A DNA stretch of 64,000 nucleotides, from the NCBI RefSeq assembly GCF_023242475.1, contig NZ_JALJFG010000021.1, positions 33,532-97,531 on the forward strand, given 5' to 3'. The stretch comes from Pseudomonas sp. MWU15-20650. Its GTDB lineage: Bacteria; Pseudomonadota; Gammaproteobacteria; Pseudomonadales; Pseudomonadaceae. The translations under genes and the position numbers were made by a program. How positions within the stretch are numbered: the stretch's first letter is position 1; every line of letters begins with the position of its first letter. Positions 54,288 to 63,965 of the stretch are shown here, in pieces. The notes under the pieces are model-generated. The model worked only from the letters and a program-made list of their open reading frames with translations. It did not search any database and was not told the origin of the DNA.

Positions 54288-54617
54288 TTACGGATGTACG
54301 CTTGCTTTACTGCGGCACTTTAAAAGCCAAAGCAGTGTCAGCACCGTCGGCCAAAACAACGTGTTGAGAATGTCGTGAGCGCTTGCCTGCCAGCGCCAGT
54401 ATCCGAAGCTTCCAATATCGTCTCGCCGGTCTACCCACTCGCCTGCACACGCAATGATGAAAACAACCAGCCAGCCAAGGTATGGCCTGAATCGTCGGGT
54501 GCCAACGATCAACGTCAAATAGACCGCCATGCCCAAATAGATATGCAGCGCGTCTTTTGACAGTCCAGTTGCCGACACAATGGCGAGCTTGATGCTTTGT
54601 GCGGTTGAGATATCCAT
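54288..54617 (-). CDS. Small membrane protein coupled to the P4 integrase
   Basis: A 109-residue protein with about three hydrophobic helices (LHIYLGMAVYLTLIVG, LGWLVVFIIACAG, LFWPTVLTLLWLL). The combination of HIYLG, EWVDRRDD and SAHDILNTLFWP recalls VanZ-like small membrane proteins. GGAGGAG lies upstream of the ATG, which begins one base after the integrase stop. Function unknown. Confidence 0.7.
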   Translation of the reverse strand: MDISTAQSIKLAIVSATGLSKDALHIYLGMAVYLTLIVGTRRFRPYLGWLVVFIIACAGEWVDRRDDIGSFGYWRWQASAHDILNTLFWPTVLTLLWLLKCRSKASVHP

Positions 54618-54618
54618 A

Positions 54619-55953
54619 TCAACTCCTCCTCTCTGCGCCAATGCCAGGCTTCGCCTTTATCCGAGTAACGTTATCTCCAATCTGGTTGGCGAATTCGTGT
54701 GGAGTGACATGCTCCTGCCGGTTGGCCTCCAGGTACCGGCTCCACCAGTTCATGATCAGCCTGCGCTCCTCGATGAACTCTGCCTTGTGAATATAAGCGG
54801 CGCGGACGTTGCTGCGTTCCTTGTGGCTCATCTGCCTTTCAATGGCGGTCTCGGACCACAGTCCGGACTCGATCAGTGCGCTGCAGGCCATCGAACGAAA
54901 CCCATGCCCGCAGATATCGGTTTTGGTGTCATATCCCATCGTCCGAAGCGCGTTGTTCACGGTATTTTCGGACATGGGCTTCCAGGGGTTGGCATCCCCT
55001 GCGAAGACCAATGCGAATTTACCTGTGAGTGCATGGATTTTTTCGAGTAGCGCCACTGCTTGCGGCGATAAGGGTACTAAATGGATATCCCCTGCCATCT
55101 TCGTACCCCTTGTGGAAAAGGGTACTCCCTCCAACGCGGGTCGAGTGTCCGGTATCTCCCAGGTGCCGCGCTTGAGGTCGAACTCGCTCCAGCGTGCGAA
55201 ACGCAGCTCGCTGGATCGTACAAACACATGCAACGACAGCATCACCGTCAGACGGGTAAGTGCCCGGCCTTTATAGGTGTCGATCCGCTCCTGCAGTTCC
55301 GGCAGTCTCGATAAGGGTAGAGCGGGGCGATGTACCACCCGCGGGGCTTTGATCGAGCCTTCGAGATCGTAAGCAGGGTTTATGGTGATAAGCCGGAGGC
55401 GCTTTGCCTCGCACATGATGCTCTGCAGGTAGTTTTGTACCCTTAAAGCAACGTCGATCGTCCCGCGCTTCTTGATCGCTTCCAAGGGCTGCATGAGGTC
55501 ATGGGTGTCGAGGTCGACAATGGCGCGAGCGCCGATCAGCGGGAACACGTGGGTTTTGAGGCGGCTCATCACAGTCTTGGAGTGGCTTGGTGCCCACTTG
55601 GCCGACATTTCCGTGTGCCAGTCGAGCGCAACGCTTTCAAAGGTTCTGCCTTTGATCACGGCTTCCGCCTTGGCTTGGTGCTTGGTCTCTATGGGATCAA
55701 TGCCATCCGCCAGCATTCGCTTGACCTCCAAGCGCTTGCGGCGCGCGTCGGCGAGGCCAATGACGGGATAGTTGCCGAACGAGGTCAGTCCTTCGCGTCC
55801 GTCAGGTTTGACGTAACGGAGCCGCCAGCCTTTGCGGCCATTGGGTTGGACTAGGAGGTAGAGGCCATCGCCGTCGAAAAGCTTGTAGGCGCGGTCTGTA
55901 GGTTTTGCCAAGCGGCAAGCTGCGTCGGAGAGCGGAGCTGTGGTGCGCGACAT
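54619..55953 (-). CDS. int: P4-type tyrosine integrase of the island
   Basis: A 444-residue integrase: DUF4102-type N-terminus (about 10-95; YKLFDGDGLYLLVQPNGRKG), core-binding domain (about 110-210) and catalytic domain (about 215-420) with FVRSSELRFARW (box I Arg), GHGFRSMACS (HxxR region) and QMSHKERSNVRAAYIH (last His/Arg and nucleophilic Tyr). It lies next to tRNA-Thr in the orientation typical of P4-like islands and should recognise the 17-bp sequence now present at both ends. Confidence 0.93.
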   Translation of the reverse strand: MSRTTAPLSDAACRLAKPTDRAYKLFDGDGLYLLVQPNGRKGWRLRYVKPDGREGLTSFGNYPVIGLADARRKRLEVKRMLADGIDPIETKHQAKAEAVIKGRTFESVALDWHTEMSAKWAPSHSKTVMSRLKTHVFPLIGARAIVDLDTHDLMQPLEAIKKRGTIDVALRVQNYLQSIMCEAKRLRLITINPAYDLEGSIKAPRVVHRPALPLSRLPELQERIDTYKGRALTRLTVMLSLHVFVRSSELRFARWSEFDLKRGTWEIPDTRPALEGVPFSTRGTKMAGDIHLVPLSPQAVALLEKIHALTGKFALVFAGDANPWKPMSENTVNNALRTMGYDTKTDICGHGFRSMACSALIESGLWSETAIERQMSHKERSNVRAAYIHKAEFIEERRLIMNWWSRYLEANRQEHVTPHEFANQIGDNVTRIKAKPGIGAERRS

Positions 55954-56055
55954 AAGGGTACTCCCTTTTATCGAAGTGACCTGTATCCCAAACTCTACCC
56001 TTAAAACGGTTGGAATCCACCAGTTTCTGACGGAAACCGATGGAACGCTAAAACG

Positions 56056-56082
56056 AAAAAACCCGCCAGAAGGCGGGTTTTT
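56056..56082 (-). terminator. Terminator now following tRNA-Thr
   Basis: AAAAACCCGCC and GGCGGGTTTTT pair around four bases, 44 bases downstream of the tRNA 3' end. It lies inside the island and appears to replace the original terminator left at 49052-49092. It may also serve the integrase side. Confidence 0.85.
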
Positions 56083-56125
56083 CGGGGGTTCCAGAGATTT
56101 TGAAAGCTTTCTATGGAACCTTGTA

Positions 56126-56201
<76 letters not shown>

Positions 56202-56635
56202 GTGTTAGGGCGACGATTATAGCGATTGGAAAGGTTATGTAAACCCCTGAATTCTGACTATTTTTACAAAGGGTGGGGTTTTCTGGTGGCGGACGCTTTT
56301 TTGTCGTCGAGAGGGTGCTCTGTGGTAGGGCATCTGCACGCATCAGGGGCTGCAGTTTCCGGCTCCGTAAGTGCCAGTAGACGTCATGTTCGCTTGCACC
56401 TGGGTCTGCTCTTTCGAGGTGCGGTATGCCTCCCGTGTGGGACCAATAAGGTGCCAGGTCATTAAGTTGACGCTGTACCGTTCATCTAAAAAAATATCGA
56501 TAAAAACATCAAAATAATGACACTTTGCCATGGTTGTCACAGAATGCATGTCAGTGTGACGCCTATAAAAAGACCTGCGGTGAGTACCCGCTTGCCGACC
56601 TTCACGTCTTTAAGCTGCGTCGTGAGGAGCAGGCT
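56202..56635. other. Gene-free region before the BcsQ-like gene
   Basis: The tRNA-Thr promoter should lie within 56205-56260 on the minus strand. 56460-56530 is AT-rich and could hold the promoter of the BcsQ-like gene. No other feature was seen. Confidence 0.4.
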
Positions 56636-57535
56636 ATGAGCCTTAGCGAAGAACTTCTGGCGTTATTCGGTAAAAATGTCATCCGTGATGCCCAGGGCAT
56701 TGATGCGCGGATGCACTTTTTTGGCAGCGTTCCTGCTGACGAAAGTCTCTCGCAACAATTGATTGAGACCCCTGTGCTGCGTCCGAAAATAGTGGCATTG
56801 GTGTCGATCAATGGGGGTGTCGGCCGCAGCACCTTGGCCACGGCCTTGAGCAGCGGTTTACAGCGCCATGGCGAGTCGGTGGTGGCTTTGGACCTGGACC
56901 CACAGAACGCCTTGCACCATCACTTCGGGGTCAGTTCCACATTACCGGGCATCGGGCGCACCAGTCTTGAGCATGGGGCATGGGGGCCGTTGCAGCAGGT
57001 GGGCTTTGCCGGCTGCCAGGTGATTACCTTCGGCGATATCGATATCCAACAGCAAGAGAACCTGGAGCGCTGGCTCAAGCATGAACCGAGCTGGCTGGCG
57101 CGTCGTCTCTCGTCCTTGGGCCTCAGCGAACGGGACACGGTGATCATCGACACGCCCGCCGGTAATAACGTCTATTTCCATCAAGCGTTGAGCGTTGCCG
57201 ACGTGGTGCTGGTCATTGTGCAGGCTGACGCGGCGTGTCTTGGCACCCTGGACCATCTGGACACCCTGCTTGCGCCCTACCTTGAAGGCGAGCGGCCGCC
57301 CGTTGTGCATGTGGTGGTCAACCAGGTGGACGAGCGCAATGCGTTCAGCCTGGACATGGTTGAGGCATTCAAACAACACCTTGGTAAAGCTCCGCTGGAA
57401 GTTCATCGTGATGTGGCGATCAACGAGGCGCTGGCCTTTGCTGCCGACCCGTTGGATAACGTGGTGAAGCGGCTCGCCAGTGATGACATCAATGAATTGT
57501 GCCTGCTGCTGAAGGCACCGAAAAAAAACGCGTAA
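56636..57535 (+). CDS. BcsQ/WssA-like MinD-family ATPase, orphan
   Basis: A 299-residue ParA/MinD-type ATPase of the cellulose-synthesis BcsQ (YhjQ) family. The deviant Walker A is VSINGGVGRSTLAT, followed by LDLDPQNALHHHFG, DTVIIDTPAGNN and VNQVDERNAFSLD. The first 45 residues (MSLSEELLALFGKNVIRD) form an extension. BcsQ aids cellulose secretion at the pole. No bcsA, bcsB, bcsC or acetylation genes follow. GAGGAGC precedes the ATG at 56636. Either it serves synthase genes elsewhere or it is left over from a lost operon. Confidence 0.8.
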   Translation: MSLSEELLALFGKNVIRDAQGIDARMHFFGSVPADESLSQQLIETPVLRPKIVALVSINGGVGRSTLATALSSGLQRHGESVVALDLDPQNALHHHFGVSSTLPGIGRTSLEHGAWGPLQQVGFAGCQVITFGDIDIQQQENLERWLKHEPSWLARRLSSLGLSERDTVIIDTPAGNNVYFHQALSVADVVLVIVQADAACLGTLDHLDTLLAPYLEGERPPVVHVVVNQVDERNAFSLDMVEAFKQHLGKAPLEVHRDVAINEALAFAADPLDNVVKRLASDDINELCLLLKAPKKNA

Positions 57536-57776
57536 AGGTCGGTTTATACGCTTGACGCCAGATGCTTATGCACAATTGGTTGGTGGAGGCTGTCACGAAA
57601 CAGCCATTTTGTGCGGCGGCTCTCAACACGCTGCAACTGCCTGTTTTGCGTGCGTTTTATTTTGTGAACAAAAAATGACCAGCATGGCTTTTGGCTCGTA
57701 ACGCTTATAGCCACAGCCTCTGTAAAGAATTCATCAACAGAGTTATCCACAGGGCACGCGTAGGAAATTTTGCCCC

Positions 57777-58964
57777 CTAATCGCGCTCGGCCAGCACCAT
57801 CAAGTTGCGTGGTGTCAGCGTCGCTTCACAGAAGCTGCCGATCTCAACCTTGTAGCCTTGTTCTGTCAGGAACAGTGCTCGATCCAGCACCAGCCACATT
57901 TCCAGCGGGCGCCGAAACAGACCTCGCACCAACTCCAGGTTGCGTACTTCGGCCAGACGATGCCAGCCGTGTGCTTCCAGCGCCGCCCAATCCTGTTCGC
58001 CTGTGGGTAAACCCTTGAGGCTCGCCAGCTCCCGGCAATAGTCGGCGAAGGGTTTCTGCAGCCAGTGAGTGGGCAGGGACGGTGTCGGCAAGTATTCGTC
58101 ACAGCCCCGTAGCTGCCGCTGCAAGCGGTCAAAGCCCAGGCGCCGAGCCATGGACGTGTCCCGTTGCTGGCGTACGCGGTGGCCGGCGGTGACGGTTTCG
58201 CTGAGCGGCAGGCCGAGATCATCGACCGACAGCTGCAACGCCGAAGCACAGCCGGCACCGGACAGCGGTTGGTAACGGTCGGTGCTGATACGGTTGTAGC
58301 AGCAGGGTGCCAGTGCCAATTGTTTACAGCCTGCTGCACTGGCCAATTGCAGCAGGCGCACATGCAGGTCACCACAGGCGTGCAGGGCGACGGGGGTGTG
58401 CTCGGCGCTGATCGCCACATCGGCCATCACGTCTTGCAGGCGATGGGTGACAAGCAAGCCATGATGATCACTCAAGGCTTTGCCGGTGGCGATCAGGGCG
58501 GGGTCGTATTCCAGGCAGGTCAGCTGTTGGCCGGGGCGAAGCAGGCGGCGGCCAAGGTGACCTTTGCCGGCGCACCAATCCAGCCAATGTCCAGGCGGTT
58601 GGGCAAAATGCAGCGCGGCGCCGAAGGCTTCGATCTGTTGCCACTTGCGGCCGGGCACATCGACATTCAGCCGATGGCGAGCCGGTTCAAGTGCCTGTGT
58701 CGGTAACTTTTCCACAGCACTGAGTTGCAGGGCCTGCGCGGCCAGTGTTGGAAACGGCGCGGGTGCCGGCAGGTTGTGTGGTTGGTTGTGACAGGCTTCG
58801 GCGTCGGCCAGTGAGCGTCGGCGTAGCCATTGGGCCAGCTCGGGATGCTGGGTTTCCCAAGGTAATTGCAGGTGCGTAAAGGGCCGTGGTCGCCACAGCC
58901 CTTGGTGCTCGATCAGGAACGCATCCAGTGCCTGGAAGCGTGCCTCAACGTCCTTGGCAGGCAT
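57777..58964 (-). CDS. GSTCD-like SAM-dependent methyltransferase
   Basis: A 395-residue protein with a methyltransferase fold in its centre: HWLDWCAGKGHLGRRLL is the SAM motif I, VALHACGDLHVRLLQLA motif IV, and LALAPCCYNRIS a family cysteine pair. The N-terminal 110 residues and the C-terminal 130 are specific to this family, which resembles the methyltransferase part of GSTCD/METTL25-type proteins. Substrate unknown. Its start lies inside the end of the ABC permease gene (20-base overlap), making it the last gene of that operon. Confidence 0.78.
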   Translation of the reverse strand: MPAKDVEARFQALDAFLIEHQGLWRPRPFTHLQLPWETQHPELAQWLRRRSLADAEACHNQPHNLPAPAPFPTLAAQALQLSAVEKLPTQALEPARHRLNVDVPGRKWQQIEAFGAALHFAQPPGHWLDWCAGKGHLGRRLLRPGQQLTCLEYDPALIATGKALSDHHGLLVTHRLQDVMADVAISAEHTPVALHACGDLHVRLLQLASAAGCKQLALAPCCYNRISTDRYQPLSGAGCASALQLSVDDLGLPLSETVTAGHRVRQQRDTSMARRLGFDRLQRQLRGCDEYLPTPSLPTHWLQKPFADYCRELASLKGLPTGEQDWAALEAHGWHRLAEVRNLELVRGLFRRPLEMWLVLDRALFLTEQGYKVEIGSFCEATLTPRNLMVLAERD

Positions 58965-59676
58965 CGACGCGCAGCCAGCGTTCCAGCAGTTTGAAGCCGC
59001 GCACCAGGATGTAGGCCATCAGCAGGTAGAACAGCCCGGCGGCAAAGAAGATCTCCACCGGCAGGTAGGTGCGGGCAATGATGGTCCGGGCCATGCCGGT
59101 CAGTTCCAGCAAGGTCACGGTACTGGCCAGCGCGCTGGCCTTGAGCATCAGGATCACTTCGTTGCTGTACGCCGGCAGGCCGATGCGTGAGGCACGCGGC
59201 AGGATGATATAGAACAGCGTTTTGGGCCTGGACATACCCAGGGCCCGCGCTGCTTCGATCTCACCCGGCGGGATGGCCTGGATCGCACCGCGCAGGATCT
59301 CGGCGATATAGGCGGCGGTGTGCAGGGTCATGGTGGCGGTGGCACACCAGAAAGGATCGCGCAGGTACGGCCACATGAAGCTCTCACGCACCGCATCGAA
59401 TTGCGCCAGGCCGTAGTAGACCAGGAACAACTGCACCAGCAACGGCGTGCCACGGAAGAAGAATATGTAGCAATAAGGCAAAGTGCGCACATACCAGCGG
59501 CGTGAAGAGCGAGCGATACCCAGTGGTATCGCCAGCAGCAGGCCGGCAATCACGGCGATGGCCACCAGTTCGAGGGTAAGGGTCGCACCCTGCGCCAATT
59601 TGGGTAGCCACTTGATAATCACCGCCCAGTTCAAGCCCAGGTCGAAATGCGACAGCCAGCTGTAGTCGCCGCTCAT
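58945..59676 (-). CDS. hisM: Basic amino acid ABC transporter permease (HisM type)
   Basis: A 243-residue inner-membrane permease with about five helices and the EAA loop EIEAARALGMSRPKTLFYII. FFFRGTPLLVQLFLVYYG and AYIAEILRGAIQAIPPGE are typical of polar amino acid permeases. It pairs with the next permease upstream (four-base overlap) and the ATPase at the head of the operon. Confidence 0.9.
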   Translation of the reverse strand: MSGDYSWLSHFDLGLNWAVIIKWLPKLAQGATLTLELVAIAVIAGLLLAIPLGIARSSRRWYVRTLPYCYIFFFRGTPLLVQLFLVYYGLAQFDAVRESFMWPYLRDPFWCATATMTLHTAAYIAEILRGAIQAIPPGEIEAARALGMSRPKTLFYIILPRASRIGLPAYSNEVILMLKASALASTVTLLELTGMARTIIARTYLPVEIFFAAGLFYLLMAYILVRGFKLLERWLRVDACQGR

Positions 59677-60368
59677 TGGGTGCTCCTCGCAAAGCCACGA
59701 CCGGCGCGTTTTTCCAGCAGGTGCATGCCGGTCATCGCCAGCACGGTGAGGCCCAGGTACATGAATGCCGCCACCATGAAGAAGGTGAATGGCTGCTTGG
59801 TGACGGTCACGCCGATCTGTGCGTGGCGCATGATTTCTTCAAGGCCGATCACCGAAACCAGGGCGGTGTCTTTCATCAGGATCATGAACAGGTTGCCCAG
59901 GCCCGGCAGGGCGATGCGCCACATCTGCGGCATGATCAACCGAGTGAAAATCCGAAATTTCGACAAGCCCAACGCCACGCCGGCTTCGCGGTGGCCCTTG
60001 GGAATGGCGAGTATTGCGCCGCGGAACACTTCCGTAGCGTAGGCACCAAAGCACAGGCCCAGGGCGATGACCCCGGCGGCAAAGGCACTCAACGAAAGGT
60101 CGGGGTTGCCAAAGAACTCCCCGAGGGCACGCATCAGGTTGACCGTGCCGAAGTAAATCAGCAGTACCCACAGCAGTTCGGGAATACCGCGAACGATGGT
60201 CGAATAAGCACCGCCCAGCCATTGCAACGGCTTGTACGGCGAAGTCTTGGCCAAGGCACCGGCAAGGCCGAGCACCAAGCCCAGGCACAGGGCCGTGAGC
60301 GCCAGTTTGACGGTCATCAGCGCGCCGGCAGCAAGCGCGGGGCCGAATCCGTAGAGATCGAAATTCAT
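59673..60368 (-). CDS. hisQ: Basic amino acid ABC transporter permease (HisQ type)
   Basis: A 231-residue permease with YSTIVRGIPELLWVLLIYFG and the EAA-type loop HREAGVALGLSKFRIFTRLI. Length and motifs match HisQ/ArtQ. It follows the binding-protein gene after 74 bp and overlaps hisM. Confidence 0.9.
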   Translation of the reverse strand: MNFDLYGFGPALAAGALMTVKLALTALCLGLVLGLAGALAKTSPYKPLQWLGGAYSTIVRGIPELLWVLLIYFGTVNLMRALGEFFGNPDLSLSAFAAGVIALGLCFGAYATEVFRGAILAIPKGHREAGVALGLSKFRIFTRLIMPQMWRIALPGLGNLFMILMKDTALVSVIGLEEIMRHAQIGVTVTKQPFTFFMVAAFMYLGLTVLAMTGMHLLEKRAGRGFARSTQ

Positions 60369-60442
60369 GGTGTTTTCATATCGCGGCAGGCATTGCTAAA
60401 AGCCGACGCGCTCAAGGGAGCGCGCCGGGCAGGCCGTTCAGA

Positions 60443-61195
60443 TCATTCGATGCTGAACGGGAAGTACTTGTCGTTGATCTTCTTGTAGGTGCCGTCTGCC
60501 TTGATTTCTGCCAGGGCTTTGTTCAGGCGCTCGCGCAGTGGGTCGCCTTTGCGTACGGCGATACCGATCTTGTCGCTTTCTACAACCGGGTCGCCTTTGA
60601 ATTCATAGGCGGAACCGTCTTTGCTCTTGAGCCATTCGTACTGCACGTACTTGTCGGCAAGGATGCCGTCCAGGCGACCGGATGTCAGGTCCAGGTAGGC
60701 GTTTTCCTGGGTGTCGTAGAGCTTGGCGGTCGTGTCCGGCAGCTTGTCTTCCAGGTAAGTACCGGCCAGCGTTGCACGTTGTGCACCGATGATCTTGCCC
60801 TTCAGGTAGCCAGCGTCGGTCTTGAAGTCCGCAGTGGCTTTCGGTGCGATGAATTGCAGCTTGTTGGAGTAGTACGGGTCGGTGAAGTCGACGGCCTGCT
60901 TGCGCTCATCGGTGATCGACAGCGAGGACACCAGGAAGTCGAACTTCTTGGCATTCAGGGCCGGGATGATGCCGTCCCAGTCGGACACATACACTTCGCA
61001 CTTCTCGACTTTCATCTTGGCGCACAGGGCGTCGCCGATGTCTTTGTCAAAGCCCACGACGTTGCCGCTGGCGTCTTTATTGTTGAAGGGCGGGTAGGCT
61101 GCTTCGATCCCCATCTTCAAGGTTTCTGCCATGGCCGTGGCGCTGAACGCCATCGAAACGGCCGCGGCCAGAAGGAATTTTTTATAGTTCTGCAT
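60443..61195 (-). CDS. Periplasmic lysine/arginine/ornithine/histidine-type binding protein
   Basis: A 250-residue solute-binding protein. Signal peptide MQNYKKFLLAAAVSMAFSAT ends near AMA; the mature start ETLKMGIEAAYPPFNNKD and GFDKDIGDALCAKMKVEKC, DWDGIIPALNAKKFDFLVSS match the LAO/HisJ family. The start at 61195 is chosen for the signal peptide; a frame extended upstream only crosses the spacer to the ATPase gene. Ligand preference for basic amino acids is inferred from family resemblance and operon order. Confidence 0.92.
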   Translation of the reverse strand: MQNYKKFLLAAAVSMAFSATAMAETLKMGIEAAYPPFNNKDASGNVVGFDKDIGDALCAKMKVEKCEVYVSDWDGIIPALNAKKFDFLVSSLSITDERKQAVDFTDPYYSNKLQFIAPKATADFKTDAGYLKGKIIGAQRATLAGTYLEDKLPDTTAKLYDTQENAYLDLTSGRLDGILADKYVQYEWLKSKDGSAYEFKGDPVVESDKIGIAVRKGDPLRERLNKALAEIKADGTYKKINDKYFPFSIE

Positions 61196-61208
61196 GCATG
61201 TTGCTCCG

Positions 61209-61982
61209 TTAGCGGTTGCTGGACATGAATTGTTTGCAGCGCGCCGAAAGCGGGTTGTCAAACACCTGCTGTGGCGATCCTTGCTCTTCGACCAGGCCCT
61301 GGTGCAGGAACACCACTTCACTGGACACTTGGCGGGCGAAGCCCATTTCATGGGTGACCAGCAGCATGGTGCGGCCTTCTTCGGCCAGCGCGCGGATCAC
61401 ATTAAGTACTTCCTGGACCATTTCCGGGTCAAGGGCCGACGTGGGCTCGTCGAACAAGATGACTTTGGGTTGCATCGCCAACGTACGCGCAATCGCCGCC
61501 CGTTGTTGCTGGCCGCCGGAGAGTTGAGCAGGGTAAGCGTGGCGCTTGTCGGCAATGCCGACCTTGGCCAGCAGGGCTTCGGCCACTTCTATCGCCTCAG
61601 CCTTGCTTTGGCCAAGCACGCGGCGGGGGGCCTCGATGATGTTGTCGAGGATGCTCATGTGCGGCCACAGGTTAAAGTTTTGAAACACAAAACCGATTTC
61701 ACTGCGCAGGCGGTTGATCTGCTTGCCGTCGGCGGCCATCAATTCGCCGTTTTTTGCCGCCTTGAGCTTGAGCTCTTCGCCAGCCACCAGGATCTGGCCC
61801 TGGTGCGGGTTTTCCAGCAGGTTGATGCAGCGCAGGAAGGTGGACTTGCCGGAACCGGAAGAACCCAGGATCGAGATCACGTCGCCGTCGCGAGCGGTCA
61901 GCGAGATACCTTTGAGTACCTCCAGCTCACCATAGCGTTTATGCAAGTTGCGGATTTCAAGCGCGGGCGTGGCCTCGGCCAT
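61209..61982 (-). CDS. hisP: Amino acid ABC transporter ATPase (HisP type)
   Basis: A 257-residue ATPase that heads the operon. Walker A SILGSSGSGKSTFLRCI, signature AQLSGGQQQRAAIARTL, Walker B VILFDEPTSALDPE and the H-loop LLVTHEMGFAR are complete. HisP-type proteins share the long insertion KAAKNGELMAADGKQINRL seen here. The promoter should lie just to the right of 61982. Confidence 0.93.
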   Translation of the reverse strand: MAEATPALEIRNLHKRYGELEVLKGISLTARDGDVISILGSSGSGKSTFLRCINLLENPHQGQILVAGEELKLKAAKNGELMAADGKQINRLRSEIGFVFQNFNLWPHMSILDNIIEAPRRVLGQSKAEAIEVAEALLAKVGIADKRHAYPAQLSGGQQQRAAIARTLAMQPKVILFDEPTSALDPEMVQEVLNVIRALAEEGRTMLLVTHEMGFARQVSSEVVFLHQGLVEEQGSPQQVFDNPLSARCKQFMSSNR

Positions 61983-62538
61983 GTGCGGTCCTCATTGTGT
62001 TCATTGCGTTCGACGCTGTTGGGCCGCCTTCCTGGCGAGGCGCCAAGCTAGCATAGCGTTCGGATGGCAGCCAACAGCGCTGCGGGCGGTTAACGGGTGG
62101 TCTGCGGCAGGGTGTCGCATCGGCGCAGGAGTGTGTCGCGCCATCAACAACCTAACAGACGTTTGAACCCGAGAAATCCACAGGCTTCGCGTAAAAAAGG
62201 GCGCGATGGTGCCAGCTTTGGCCGGGTGTTGGAAGGGTTAACCGGGTAAACGGTCCATATCAGCCCTTTAATGGAGCGTCACTGACTTTCTGTGTGTGTT
62301 TTTGGTGCGCTCAGGCGTCCTGAATGTGGGTCGCACGGTAACGCTATAGCGGAATGCCATTGTTCTCAACGACTTGCGATGGCTGACGAATTATCCTACA
62401 GCCCGCGTCAATCGTGGAGATGTAACATTTTGGCGCAAATCTTGCGTAAAAAATAAAGAACGCCCCGTTGGATTCTTTTCACGAGAAAGGCTCCAGGCCG
62501 GGCGGACCGTTTTCGCAATTCCTCGTAAAGGTGTGTCA
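61983..62538. other. Divergent promoter region between hisP and the permease gene
   Basis: 556 bases without a supported gene. The minus-strand part next to 61982 should hold the ABC operon promoter; 62380-62530 should hold that of the permease. No recognisable operator, riboswitch or REP was found. Confidence 0.4.
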
Positions 62539-63930
62539 ATGAGTAGTACGCAAAGCTCCAATGACCTCGAACAGGGGCTCAAACCGCGTCACGTCACCAT
62601 GCTCTCGATTGCCGGCGTTATTGGCGCCGGTTTGTTTGTAGGCTCCGGCCACGCGATTGCTGCCGCCGGCCCTGCGGTACTGCTGGCCTATGCGGCTGCC
62701 GGTACGCTGGTGGTGTTGGTGATGCGGATGCTGGCCGAAATGGCCGTTGCGTCACCGGACACGGGCTCGTTCTCCACTTATGCCGACCGAGCGATTGGCC
62801 ACTGGGCCGGTTTCACCATCGGCTGGTTGTACTGGTGGTTCTGGGTGCTGGTGATTCCGTTGGAAGCCAACGCTGCGGCAACCATCCTGCATGCCTGGTT
62901 TCCCGACGTGGCGATCTGGGCCTTTACCCTGATCATTACGTTGCTGCTGACGGCGACTAACTTGTTCAGTGTGAAGAACTACGGTGAATTCGAGTTCTGG
63001 TTTGCACTGATCAAAGTCGTGGCGATTGTGGGCTTTGTCATCCTCGGCCTGGCGGCTATTTTCGGCTTCTTGCCCACCAGCCAGGTCAGCGGCGTTTCGC
63101 ACCTGTTCGACACCCAGGGTTTCATGCCCAATGGCATGGGCGCGGTATTGGCAGCGATCCTGACCACCATGTTCTCGTTCATGGGCACTGAGATCGTCAC
63201 CATCGCGGCGGCTGAATCGAAGAACCCGGGCCAGCAAATCACCAAGGCCACCAATTCGGTGATCTGGCGGATTGGTTTGTTCTATCTGTTGTCGATCTTC
63301 ATCGTAGTGTCCCTGGTGCCTTGGAACGATCCGACCCTGGCCGCCGTAGGCTCCTACCAGACAGTGCTGGAACGCATGGGCATTCCGAATGCCAAGCTGA
63401 TCGTCGACCTGGTGGTCCTGGTTGCCGTGACCAGCTGCCTCAACTCGGCGCTGTACACGGCGTCGCGCATGCTGTTCTCCCTGGGGCGACGCGGTGATGC
63501 ACCGGCCGTGTCCAAGCGCACCAACAAGAGCGGCACGCCTTACTGGGCGGTACTGCTGTCCACCGGTGCAGCGTTCCTGGCGGTGTTTGCCAACTACGTG
63601 GCACCTGCGGCGGTGTTCGAGTTCCTGCTGGCCAGCTCCGGCGCCATTGCATTGCTGGTGTACCTGGTGATTGCGGTGTCGCAACTGCGCATGCGCCAGA
63701 AGCGCACGGCCGCGGGCGAGAAAATCGTCTTCAAGATGTGGCTGTTCCCGGGCCTGACCTATGCAGTGATGGTGTTTATCGTGGGGACGTTGACCATCAT
63801 GCTGTTCCAGGAAGCGCACCGGGTCGAGATCATTGCGACCGGGATCCTGAGCTTGCTGGTGGTGCTGGCGGGGTTGTTTGTGGCGAGCCGTCGCAAGGCC
63901 CAGAAGCTAGGCGCTGCAGTGCTGAACTGA
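62539..63930 (+). CDS. gabP: APC-family permease, probably GABA (GabP-like)
   Basis: A 463-residue transporter with about 12 hydrophobic helices. The N-terminal LKPRHVTMLSIAGVIGAGLF is the APC signature; MRMLAEMAVASPDTGSFSTY and MFSFMGTEIVTIAAAESKNP are characteristic of the GabP/AnsP branch. Overall length and C-terminus fit GabP, but related permeases for other amino acids cannot be excluded. AAAGGTG lies before the ATG at 62539; an upstream frame extension has no start signals. Confidence 0.82.
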   Translation: MSSTQSSNDLEQGLKPRHVTMLSIAGVIGAGLFVGSGHAIAAAGPAVLLAYAAAGTLVVLVMRMLAEMAVASPDTGSFSTYADRAIGHWAGFTIGWLYWWFWVLVIPLEANAAATILHAWFPDVAIWAFTLIITLLLTATNLFSVKNYGEFEFWFALIKVVAIVGFVILGLAAIFGFLPTSQVSGVSHLFDTQGFMPNGMGAVLAAILTTMFSFMGTEIVTIAAAESKNPGQQITKATNSVIWRIGLFYLLSIFIVVSLVPWNDPTLAAVGSYQTVLERMGIPNAKLIVDLVVLVAVTSCLNSALYTASRMLFSLGRRGDAPAVSKRTNKSGTPYWAVLLSTGAAFLAVFANYVAPAAVFEFLLASSGAIALLVYLVIAVSQLRMRQKRTAAGEKIVFKMWLFPGLTYAVMVFIVGTLTIMLFQEAHRVEIIATGILSLLVVLAGLFVASRRKAQKLGAAVLN

Positions 63931-63965
63931 TGTGATGGAAGGCAGTGCTGAATGCGCTGCAGTTC

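Noticed and set aside
57743..57751. A perfect DnaA box (TTATCCACA) after the BcsQ-like gene
   Set aside because: It is single and has no AT-rich or repeat context, so no origin is claimed.
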